Of a DNA stretch of 64,000 bases, positions 45,002 to 55,690 are shown piece by piece. This DNA comes from Arenicola marina. Taxonomy: Eukaryota > Annelida > Polychaeta > Arenicolidae. The translations under genes and the position numbers were made by a program. Numbering within the stretch: the stretch's first letter is position 1; every line of letters starts with the position of its first letter. The notes beneath the pieces are model-generated. The model saw only the letters and a program-made list of their open reading frames with translations. It did not search any database and was not told the origin of the DNA. The DNA lies in assembly GCA_964019135.1 (NCBI GenBank), contig OZ025253.1, positions 4,965,059 through 5,029,058 on the forward strand, in the 5' to 3' direction.

Positions 45002-45829
45002 TTACAACAATGGCAGCTGACACACGTACAGAAATCACCACACATTGAGCTCGTGTGACCGGAATGTTGCATGCATCGTGACCCCCCCCCCCACCCCCAC
45101 CTCCATCGTGCTACAGGTGAATACATCGGTTACTGAGCTAGGTTTTTTCTCTCAAGAACAGTTTGTTATGTGTTAGCTAAATAACGAGCTGGAGTGCTTT
45201 ATTTGGGGAATGCACAATAGCGAGTTCTTTAACGTACTTATAAAATTGTTGTAACAAGGCATTAGTTCTGCTCATGATTTGCGTCGTTCATTTTCTAGGA
45301 TGGACACAAGAAATCGACAGCTTTAGGGAAGCAGCGGTTTGCTCTAAAATAAGAGAACTACCGATCAACTAATGCACCAGTTAATGTGAAGCCCCGGGGC
45401 GGAGGGTGGGAAGGCATGGGGGTAGTAGATACAAGTTTGAAAATCTTTTTCTAAGTCCCTACATTGAGAGCCTAACGGCACGTGGGTCTGTGGTTCGAGC
45501 CCTGCTGTGGTCATATCTATATGGTCGCAGGATAAAGATCCCATGTCTTTCTTCGCAAAGAGTAGGGTGTTATCATCGGGGACATGGCTCCAATCTCCAT
45601 GCCTTCTCCCATTGACGCGATATGACCAAAAGTGGTTAAGGCGTCCTGAATAACCAACCATCTGGCATGTGGCACCTTCAGTATGAATGGCATGACCAAT
45701 GTCATACGGCCCCCCTTTCATAAGCGGCACCGGATATATATGCCATCGAAAACGGTCGAATTTACATATATTTTATGCTTTCTGATCTAATCCACCCCCC
45801 CCCCCACCCCGCCTGAAGCTTAACGGTGA
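45002..45829. other. Unique sequence, no gene seen
   Basis: It starts at the point where copy A matches the LINE insertion site of copy B. The open frame at 45365-45730 on the minus strand has no recognisable domain. Confidence 0.4.
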
Positions 45830-46343
45830 CATTTCATTGTCTTGAAATTTGCAAGTTCTGACAAGATCAGACCAGCTAGCTCGGCTCAGCTTAGCTCATC
45901 TTGATTGATTGCACTTCGCGGAGTCAATATTAACAACTGTTTATTATCCAGATAATGCACAGGTTTTCTGTTCTTTATTTAAATAAATAAATAAAGAACA
46001 TTTACGTTAATAAAACACGGCTAGGTCAGTTTTCCGGGTCATTCTTTGTGTTCTTTGTGTTCAAATTGTGTGACGTCACGCCTTTGTCTTAAGTGTTCAT
46101 TATCTTGAAGAATGGATCGAAAAACAGACCTAGCTGTGTTGTATTAACGTAAGTGTGCGTTATTCAAATAAAGAACGGTAAAACAGTGCCTTATTTTAAT
46201 ATTGAACGGAAAAACTGTGCATTATCTAGATAAAGAACAGTTATTAATATTGACTCGTCAAGTGTCACGGTATAATCAGTCGAGCTGAGCTGAGCGGAGC
46301 CGAGTTGGCTGGTGAATTTGCCAATTTCAAGAAAAACAATGGA
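45830..46343. mobile_element. Large fold-back (inverted-repeat) element
   Basis: The left arm (45830-46045) and right arm (about 46115-46343) are imperfect inverted copies. Examples are TCTTGAAATTTGC against GCCAATTTCAAGA, GAGTCAATATTAACAACTGT against ACAGTTATTAATATTGACTC, and CACGGCTAGGTCAGTTTTCC against a match near 46117-46145. The loop holds TGACGTCA and GTGTTCATTATC, and a further inverted copy of the loop sequence follows at about 46365-46420. There is no open frame. It resembles a non-autonomous fold-back transposon. The ends are approximate. Confidence 0.6.
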
Positions 46344-46582
46344 ATGCATGTTTTCCGATGCATTCTTCTAGATAATGAACACTTAAGGAACACAAAAGGC
46401 GTGACCTCAAACAAGTTTTAATGATGGATGAAACATCTGAATACCTCAGCGGATACTACGGTTTCTGGTGAATAGTCATAATTAAAGTATATGGGAAACT
46501 CTTTAGAATTGGACTGTCACTAAAATCCCGAACGTTGTGAAAGCTACACAACATGGGCAAGGAGTAGAAATATGGGTCTGGA

Positions 46583-46803
46583 AGGGGGGCTCCAGTGTCC
46601 AATGTCGATTTGTCAAACTTCTCAGTGTCGAATTTTTCGCGACGTTCTCACTTTTTGGCTAAGTTCAGTGTCGTTTTTTTGTCAAAAATTTGTATCGATG
46701 TCGCTTTTTCATATCCTCAGTGTCCGAATTTGGGGGTCAATGTCGAATGTCGAATTTTTAAATATGCCTGTGTCGCGTGTCGCCATTTACCCGTTTCCGA
46801 CCC
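46583..46803. repeat. Dispersed GACAC-rich repeat, copy 3 (reverse orientation)
   Basis: Rich in GTGTCG words (CAGTGTCGAATTTTTCGCG, TTCAGTGTCGTTTTTTTG, CCTGTGTCGCGTGTCGCC), the reverse complement of the family at 11200 and 13495. It lies 100 bp upstream of the sulfotransferase exon. Confidence 0.65.
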
Positions 46804-46905
46804 CTATAAACAATATACAAGTGGGAAAACAATAAGAGAGCTACAATAATCTTGCAGTGTTACGTACGTCTTGCTAATGCATGTTGTCTTCCAACTCTAA
46901 TCTAG

Positions 46906-47855
46906 AACATGACGTACAACCACCGGACGTTGGTTTCTGCACGTTTGAGGATAGACGTCTGTGGATCAGGGCCGAGTGTGAGGCCAACAACTGGACCGAT
47001 CCAGGGGTCGAGCGCGACATGAACTTCCGGTGGTTACTGGTGGACGACGTTAATAAGGTCATGTACTGCCCAATCTCCAAGGTCGGCTGTACGACCTTCA
47101 AGGCCGTAATGATGGCCGGCATCACAAAGACACCGATTGAAGAACTTCTCGACCAGGTCGGGCGTGGCATTAATGAAATTCACAACCGCGACAATCTGGC
47201 TGAGTTCGGACTGAAATGGTTGGGACATATGACCCCCGCCGAGAAGGACCTCCGACTAAAGACCTACTACAAGTTTGTGGTGGTGCGACACCCGTTGGAT
47301 CGACTGATCTCGGCCTACCATGACAAGGTGATCGATACACCTGTCACTACATCCAATGTGTTCCCAATGTTCCGCCAAAATCGCGAGGCGATCGAAAATT
47401 TTCCCAATATTAGCCGACCTCTTTACTCCGGTGACTCCTTCACGCCCAATCTGACGGAGTTCCTCACGCTGCTGGCCGCGGGGTATGACAGTTGGTTCTT
47501 CAACCAACATTGGCGCACCTTCTACGATCACTGTCGACCCTGTGAAGTTCATTATGATGGCGTCATTAAAATGGAGGCAATCGAGGACGAGATCTCGGAG
47601 ATATTTAAGAGCTATCCCGGACAAAATATGAGCCTTCCGTCCTTGCACCAGACCAGAGTGATAACTGTCTCAGAAAAAATGGCGGCTATGCAATCATCCT
47701 TGGCTGACCTCGACATGTTGACTCTCGAACGCCTGATGAGAATATTTGAAAAGGATTTGAAAATCTTTGGCTATGGAATCGACACACAGCATTCCACTGC
47801 TAGTTGTGGATATTCAAATGAAAAGAAGACAAACTTGTTACAGCAATGCTGTTAA
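46906..47855 (+). CDS. Carbohydrate sulfotransferase (HNK-1/chondroitin 4-O type, PF03567), catalytic exon
   Basis: It transfers sulfate from PAPS to a sugar hydroxyl in the Golgi lumen. The 5'-phosphosulfate-binding motif is CPISKVGCTTFKAVM and the 3'-phosphate-binding motif is VVRHPLDRLISAYHDKV, both typical of this family. Downstream are FFNQHWRTFYDHCRPCEVHY and PSLHQTR. The acceptor CCAACTCTAATCTAG gives phase 1. The frame also opens upstream to ATG at 46881, but that form would have no membrane anchor, and Golgi sulfotransferases are type II membrane proteins, so an upstream exon is expected (see 31106-31259). Codons are GC-rich, in contrast to the surroundings. It ends in TAA at 47853-47855. 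The acceptor sugar cannot be told from sequence. Confidence 0.88.
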
Positions 47856-48567
47856 TAACGTAAATAAGGTAACTGTATTTTTGGCATCTGAGGCCGTATC
47901 CGTTTCACTGTGATTCCATCGTGAACAGTAGGACATATTTATAGTTTTTTTAAGTACAAAGATGTCGGTCTGTCCAGAGTCAATGCACTACTGATTCGGC
48001 GGCCATCCATTAACTGTAAAAATATTTCAATATTGAATAGAAAAGTATTTAAATCTTTATATAATAATATCCCGTACTAAAAGATTTAATTTCTTGACCG
48101 GTATTTCGCCTTCCTACTTGTCTGATATGCTACGATTTCTCTAAAGCTGATCTCAATCATTGTGGAGTAATGACCAGCGAGAGTAGATCCAGAGACTAGA
48201 CTAAAGGCCGTTTAACGTAGCTCGGTTACAGGAAATGCGAACTGCGAGGTTATCAGGAGACGACAGTGCTTTACACGCCAGTCAAATCAAACCCAAATTC
48301 TCCAGGTATGGACAGCCACCTCCGCCAAAACTGTCGTCAACCCCTATTTGACCTATGACCACACACGATATATTCACTGAGCCATTTCTTACTGTCGTAT
48401 CGAGTTCTCCACTATTCCCGATCCACTAGATACCTATCTCTCTTGTTAAGAGTAGAAAAGTTGCATAATACCATTAAAATAATAAACCTCCATTAATTAA
48501 AATATTAGTTACATTTGGTTTTCATTCTGTTATTATGCCGCCTTATTATTATCTTGCTGTAATTGTT
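47856..48567 (+). other. Likely 3' UTR and downstream spacer of the sulfotransferase
   Basis: AT-rich sequence after the stop codon. An AATAAA at 48481-48486 is a possible polyadenylation signal about 625 bp after the stop. No other gene is seen. Confidence 0.4.
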
Positions 48568-48920
48568 CGTATTACCAACCTCTTCTCCATGTCAAATAAG
48601 TATAATCGATCTGTCTTGAATACTGAACGCCTGTGGGCTATCCGGAGAGGAGCAATTTCATCACCGGAGCAGAAGTCGGCGGCCGACTTTATATCCCTGC
48701 GCGCCTGTTCGCTGTTACGGCATTCTGTGTGATGTCGACCCCGGTTCGTCCGCGCGAAATATAAATAAACCGCGCAGTTTTATGTTGAAATTGTTCTTTT
48801 ACAGACTCAAAGACATATAAAACATATGCATCATATATCGGAGATACTTTCAGTCTTGATTCTAGGGTGTAAAAAATCTAGAATGGAGCATGTAAGTAGG
48901 CTGCTTTAAACGAAAGCTGA
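48568..48920 (+). repeat. 0.5-kb block, copy 3 of 3 (diverged), next to a 41-bp minisatellite
   Basis: Clearly related to 23470-23800 and 31310-31650: TATTACCAACC, CATGTCAAATAAGTATA, GTGGGCTATCCG, TGTGTGATGTCGACC, AATAAACCG, GCAGTTTTATGTTGAAATTG and TTTTACAGACTC occur in the same order. It is more diverged and has a small insertion. It again ends within 40 bp of a minisatellite, this time with a different unit. Confidence 0.8.
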
Positions 48921-48954
48921 TGAATATGATGTAATTATGCCGCAGTCACGCCTG

Positions 48955-51120
48955 GTGATGGCGCCTGAACCTGTACAGCGCGTCACCAATGGCCGGTGAT
49001 GGCGCGTGGACCTGTACAGCCAGTCACCAATGGCCGGGGATGGCGCGTGGACCTGTACAGCCCGTCACCAAAGGCCGGGGATGGCGCGTGGACCTGTACA
49101 GCCCGTCACCAATGGCCGGTGATGGCGCGTGGACCTGTACAGCCCGTCACCAATGGCCGGTGATGGCGCGTGGACCTGTACAGCCCGTCACCAAAGGCTG
49201 GTGATGGCGCGTGGACCTGTACAGCCCGTCACCAATGGCCGGGGATGGCGCGTGAACCTGTACAGCCCGTCACCAATGGCCGGTGATGGCGCGTGGACCT
49301 GTACAGCCCGTCATCAATGGCCGGGGATGGCCCGTGGACCTGTACAGCCAGTCACTAGTGGCCGGGGATGGCGCGTGAACCTGTACAGCCCGTCACCAAT
49401 GGCCGGTGATGGCGCGTGGACCTGTACAGCCCGTCACCAATGGCCGGTGATGGCGCGTGGACCCGTACAGCCCGTCACTAGTGGCCGGGGATGGCGCGTG
49501 AACCTGTACAGCCCGTCACCAAAGGCCGGTGATGGGGCGCGGACCTGTACAGCCCGTCACCAATGGCCGGTGATGGCGCGTGGACCCGTACAGCCCGTCA
49601 CTAGTGGCCGGGGATGGCGCGTGAACCTGTACAGCCCGTCACCAAAGGCCGGTGATGGCGCGTGGATCTGTACAGCCCGTCACCAATGGCCGGTGATGGG
49701 GCGCGGACCTGTACAGCCCGTCACCAAAGGCCGGGGATGGCGCGTGAACCTGTACAGCCCGTCACCAATGGCCGGTGATGGCGCGTGGACCTGTACAGCC
49801 CGTCACCAATGGCCGGTGATGGCGCGTGGACCCGTACAGCCCGTCACTAGTGGCCGGGGATGGCGCGTGAACCTGTACAGCCCGTCACCAAAGGCCGGTG
49901 ATGGGGCGCGGACCTGTACAGCCCGTCACCAATGGCCGGTGATGGCGCGTGGACCTGTACAGCCCGTCACCAAAGGCTGGTGATGGCGCGTGGACCTGTA
50001 CAGCCCGTCACCAATGGCCGGGGATGGCCCGTGGACCTGTACAGCCAGTCACCAAAGGCCGGTGATGGGGCGCGGACCTGTACAGCCCGTCACCAATGGC
50101 CGGTGATGGCCCGTGGACCTGTACAGCCAGTCACCAAAGGCCGGTGATGGGGCGCGGACCTGTACAGCCCGTCACCAATGGCCGGGGATGGCGCGTGAAC
50201 CTGTACAGCCCGTCACCAATGGCCGGGGATGGCGCGTGAACCTGTACAGCCCGTCACCAAAGGCCGGTGATGGGGCGCGGACCTGTACAGCCCGTCACCA
50301 ATGGCCGGTGATGGCGCGTGGACCTGTACAGCCCGTCACCAATGGCCGGTGATGGCCCGTGGACCTGTACAGCCCGTCACCAAAGACCGGTGATGGGGCG
50401 CGGACCTGTACAGCCCGTCACCAATGGCCGGTGATGGCGCGTGGACCTGTACAGCCCGTCACCAATGGCCGGTGATGGCCCGTGAACCTGTACAGCCCGT
50501 CACCAATGGCCGGTGATGCCGCGTGGACCTGTACAGCCCGTCACCAATGGCCGGGGATGGCGCGTGAACCTGTACAGCCCGTCACCAAAGGCCGGTGATG
50601 GGGCGCGGACCTGTACAGCCCGTCACCAATGGCCGGTGATGGCGCGTGGACCTGTACAGCCCGTCACCAATGGCCGGTGATGGCGCGTGGACCTGTACAG
50701 CCCGTCACCAATGGCCGGTGATGGCGCGTGGACCTGTACAGCCCGTCACCAATGGCCGGTGATGGCGCGTGGACCTGTACAGCCGGTCACCAACGGCCGG
50801 TGATGGCGCGTCGACCTGTACAGCCCGTCACCAATGGACGGTTATGGCGCGTGGACCTGTACAGCCCGTCACCAATGGCCGGTGATGGGGCGTGGACCTG
50901 TACAGCCCGTCACCAATGGCCGGTGATGGCGCGTGGACCTGTACAGCCCGTCACCAATGGCCGGTGATGGCGCGTGGACCTGTACATCCCGTCACCAATG
51001 GCCGGTGATGGCGCGTGGACCTGTACATCCCGTCACCAATGGCCGGTTATGGCGCGTGGACCTGTACAGCCCGTCACCAATGGCCGGTGATGGGGCGTGG
51101 ACCTGCACAGCCGGTCACCA
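48955..51120. repeat. 41-bp minisatellite, about 52 units
   Basis: The unit contains GGCCGGTGATGGCGCGTGGA and CCTGTACAGCCCGTCACCAAT. The period is not a multiple of 3, but no frame of the unit contains a stop, so open frames cycle through all three frames (e.g. 284 codons at 49129-49983) without meaning. Confidence 0.93.
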
Positions 51121-52905
51121 ACGTGACACTTATCTGTGATCGTTGTTTCATCGCATTATCAGTTTCTGCTCTATTAATTTTCTTTGCGAAATGGCGATTT
51201 CAAGCAGTTTTTAAGTGAGCAGGTGAGCAAAGTTAGCAGACAACCAGCCATTTTGTTAACGGAGACGCTCATAGTTCACGATGCCGGTAGGTGGCGTTCC
51301 GTTTACGGGAGCGACTGTGCATGTGAACGCGAACCAGTCAGTGGAAGCGGAAACAGTTGCACCAGTCTAATTAGTAGAACGCCCAAGCGCCCTCTGCCGG
51401 GAGTGTGGCAAGGAATATTTAGCGCGGCGCGGATCGTTGAACTCCTAAATGTATTGTAACTTAAAGCGTGAACGAAGTGTCAGCGTTTCAATAATTTGTC
51501 AGTTACCTTTTTGATGTAGATAATTTAATTGTTAAAGACTTGATATAACACATTTCGACCAGTGCTTAGGGGATAATTTTTGTCGTTCCGCGGAAATTTG
51601 CTCCTTATTCAGAAAGGTCTCATGGGGGCTGTTACGCGAAATGAAAGTCCTAAGCCAATGCTTGAAATGAACTTTGATTATGCATGCATGTTACCTTAGG
51701 AGCTAAACTTTTTAACCTTAACCAGGCGGCAGCACTTTTTGGAGGTGTTTCCGCGATTGACCAATCAGGAGGCGATACTCTATTTATATTCAAACTGGAA
51801 ATGACTCCTATTATGTGAGCAAAACAAGAGCGTATGATCATCGCAAATATAACTCCGATTATGGCTTTGTTAGGAATCGTTGCAAGAGATATATCAATAT
51901 GTTTGGATGCTATTTTTCCATAAACCACTAAGATCATGCTCTACTGTACGGCTTGGAACTGCCACAATTCAGCCGTAAATCGCGGCCCTGATCTCTTGTT
52001 TCACGCGTATCACGGAAGGGTTCATCCACTGTGAAGAGTTCCCCCAAGATACCAAGATACCAAGATAAAAGAACTCTGTATTTGTGATTATTTTATGAAA
52101 GTATACCCAATTACACACCTTCTGGTGAATTTTTAAGATACTTTACCGTCCCGTTTAAAAAATATTCTTCATTTTCCAAGTATACCCCTATTTCACAAAA
52201 TGACCAAAACTTGACACCTACAACGAATAGGTAATTTTGCTACAATTCAGCTCAATATTAAGTCATTATCATCAGTAATAGCTCTTTGGAAAGCTTCAAC
52301 CTAGTGCAATACAGGAATGATATTCAAAAATGTAAAAAGTAGCCACAAAAAATAACAGAATGGCAATAATAGAGTGCAGTTATGCAAAAACAGGACCGTT
52401 TTTGCCAAAATTCGAAATCACCACCTTCACAAAATTGACTATAATTTAATCAAAAATGAAGATCTTGACACCAAACCACTTTTAAAAACTTCTAAAAACA
52501 TAGTTCTTGTAATAAAAATAAAGAAAAATATAAGTAGCCGTGCAAATTTTCCGAGAAACACGTCCTGAAACTTGCTAGTTAAATGTTATTTCAGAAATAT
52601 TTTTTGGAGCAGCTTATTTCAAACCAATTATCAGTAATTTACGCCTTGTGCTCACATTTAAATAAATCTGGTTATATATAATGTTCTCCGATATAATGAT
52701 CTACACGAATGTTTTCTGAACTATTTACACGTTTTCTCCATGTTTTTTTTTTGAATATTCGGAATTTATCACGAAGAGCCATTCTCGGGGAAATACCCTG
52801 TGAATGACGTCACGAATTGGGGATTCCCTGTGAATGACGTAACGAGTTAGGGATTCCCCTTTCACTGACACCCGCCGATGTTTGTCGATGTTTACCAATA
52901 TACCC
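51121..52905. other. Unique sequence, no gene supported
   Basis: AT-rich unique sequence between the 41-bp array and copy B of the duplication. Short open frames (51184-51459, 51650-51937, 52374-52568) have no recognisable domain. Confidence 0.4.
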
Positions 52906-54977
52906 ATAACCGGCCCCATACCCGGCCCCATACCCGGCAACATACCCTGCCCCATAGCCGGCCCCATACCCGGCCCCATACCCGGCCCCATAGCCGGCAC
53001 CATACCCGGCTCCATACCCGGCCCCATAATCGGCACCATACCCGGCTCCATACCCGGCCCCATACCCGGCCCCATACCCTGCCCCATAGCCGGCCCCATA
53101 CTCGGCCCCATACCCGGCCCCATAACCGGCACCATACCCGGCCCCATACCCAGCCCCATAGCCGGCATCATACCCGGCCCCATACCCGGCCCCATACCCG
53201 GCCCCATAGCCGGCACCATACCCGGCCCCATACCCAGCCCCATAGCCGGCCCCATACTCGGCCCCATACCCGGCCCCATACCCGGCCCCATAACCGGCCC
53301 CATACCCGGCCCCATACCCGGCAACATACCCTGCCCCATAGCCGGCCCCATACTCGGCCCCATACCCGGCCCCATAGCCGGCACCATACCCGGCTCCATA
53401 CCCGGCCCCATAATCGGCACCATACCCGGCTCCATACCCGGCCCCATACCCTGCCCCATAGCCGGCCCCATACTCGGCCCCATACCCGGCCCCATAGCCG
53501 GCACCATACCCGGCCCCATACCCTGCCCCATAGCCGGCCCCATACCCGGCCCCATACCCTGCCCCATACTCGGCCCCATGCCCGGCCCCATACCCGGCCC
53601 CATACCCGGCCCCATAGCCGGCACCATACCCGGCCCCATACCCAGCCCCATAGCCGACCCATACTCGGCCCCATACCCGGCCCCATACCCGGCCCCATAC
53701 CCGGCCCCATACCCGGCCCCATAACCGGCCCTATACCCGGCCCCATACCCGGCAACATACCCTGCCCCATAGCCGGCCCCATACTCGGCCCCATACCCGG
53801 CCCCATAGCCGGCACCATACCCGGCTCCATACCCGGCCCCATAATCGGCACCATACCCGGCTCCATACCCGGCCCCATACCCTGCCCCATAGCCGGCCCC
53901 ATACTCGGCCCCATACCCGGCCCCATAGCCGGCACCATACCCGGCCCCATACCCTGCCCCATAGCCGGCCCCATACCCGGCCCCATACCCTGCCCCATAC
54001 TCGGCCCCATACCCGGCCCCATAGCCGGCACCATACCCGGCCCTATACCCAGCCCCGTAGCCGGCACCATATCCGGCACCTTACCCGGCCCCATACCCGG
54101 CCCCATGCCCGTGCCCATACTCGGCCCCATACCCGGCCCCATACTCGGCCCCATACCCGGCCGCCTACCACGCCCCATACTCGGCCCCATACCCGGCCCC
54201 ATAGCCGGCACCATACCCGGCCCCATACCCAGCCCCATAGGCGGCACCATACCCGGCCCTATACCCGGCCCCATACCCGGCCCCATACCCGTGCCCATAC
54301 TCGGGCCCATACCCGGCCCCATACTCGGCCCTATTCCCGGCCCCATACCACGCCCCACACCCGGCCCCATACCCAGCCCCATAGCCGACACCATACCCGG
54401 CCCTATACCCAGCCCCATACCCGGCCCCATGCCCGTGCCCATACTTGGCCCCATACCCGGCCCCATACTCGGCCCCATGCCCGGCCCCGTACCACGCCCC
54501 ATACCGGGCCCCATACCCGGCCCCATACCCGGCCCCATACTCGGCCCCATACCCGGCCCCATAGCCGGCACCATACCCGAGCCCATACCCGGCCCCATAC
54601 CCGGCCCCATACCCGTGCCCATACTCGGGCCCATACCCGGCCCCATACTCGGCCCTATACCCGGCCCCATACCACGCCCCATACCCGGCCCCATGCCGGG
54701 CCCCATACCCGGCCCCATACCCGGCCCCATACCCGGCCCCATACCCGGCCCCATACCCGGCCCCATACCGGGTCCCATACCCGTCCCCATACCCGGTCAC
54801 ACACCCGGCCCCATACCCGGCTCCATACCCGGCGCCATACCCGGCCCCATGCATATCTGTCCCCATGCCCGGCTCCATACCCGGCCCCATACCCACCCGG
54901 TCCCATGCCCGGCCCCATGCATACTCGGCCCCATACCCGGCCCCATACCCGGCCCCATACCCGGCCCCATACCCCGC
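52906..54977. repeat. 12-bp satellite array 2 (about 2.07 kb, about 172 units)
   Basis: Same CCCGGCCCCATA unit and the same right end (followed by CCGCTTTTATAAGCC) as array 1. The left end is abrupt in unique sequence (TTTACCAATATACCCATAAC), and the first units match array 1 from about 39301. Array 2 between there and the right end is longer than array 1 (2.07 against 1.32 kb). Confidence 0.95.
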
Positions 54978-55690
54978 CGCTTTTATAAGCCACACGTAGG
55001 TTACTCATCACCTTTCCTGGAGTCACTTCACACCAACAACGGCACACGGAGCGGGGTGTTTCACGTGCCATGACAATTAGATGTGACAGTAGTGGCCGCA
55101 ATAGATGCAGATGCAATTGTTAACGATGATTATGCAGGATAAAGACATCCAGGTCTTGCTTTTTAACCAGTTGGGGTTTACTACCAGACATGGTTCCTCT
55201 CGACCTTGACCTTGCGATACAGTGAGCTTGCGTCACGTCTGCGCTTGCTCAAGAAGTAGACCCAGGGACCAGGGAGGGGGTGAGGGTGCGCGGGGGGGGG
55301 GGCAAGGGTTATTTCCGTTCCTCGAGAATGGGCTTTTCATTTCACCGTGAACTGGGAATGAGGAAAAAAATTCTTCGGGAACTGGAAATTGGATATTACC
55401 CGAGCGCCGTCATCAAGGATTTGTATTGATCGTTAACTGATAATTTTAATATTTCACAAACGTGAATTGGGAAATCGCCAATTGAGGTCATGTATCCGCC
55501 ACTCCCAATGTATGCGGGGAGTTCTCATTTTACTTCATCGTGAACTGGGAACAAAGAAATTTGTTCCCCCCCCCCCCCCCCCCCCGCGTGGAAGCCCGCT
55601 TTAAGACCGCCCCTCTAATGTGACCACCCCGCCATTAAGACCACTATTTCCCAGTCCCGAATCTTTGTCCCTACTTTAACATTGGCCTGA
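54978..55690. other. Unique spacer of the segmental duplication, copy B
   Basis: Almost identical to 40626-41330, differing mainly in the length of the poly-G and poly-C tracts. Non-coding. Confidence 0.7.

Noticed and set aside
46881..46905. ATG at 46881 as the start of the sulfotransferase
   Set aside because: It would give a protein without a membrane anchor; the pyrimidine-rich stretch ending in TCTAG looks like the acceptor. Not excluded without cDNA.
48989..51218. Overlapping frames with MDLYSPSPMAGDGAWTC
   Set aside because: 41-bp unit without stops; the frame rotates through the array. No gene context.
52725..55116. The same kind of long frames in the second 12-bp array
   Set aside because: Same reason as for array 1.
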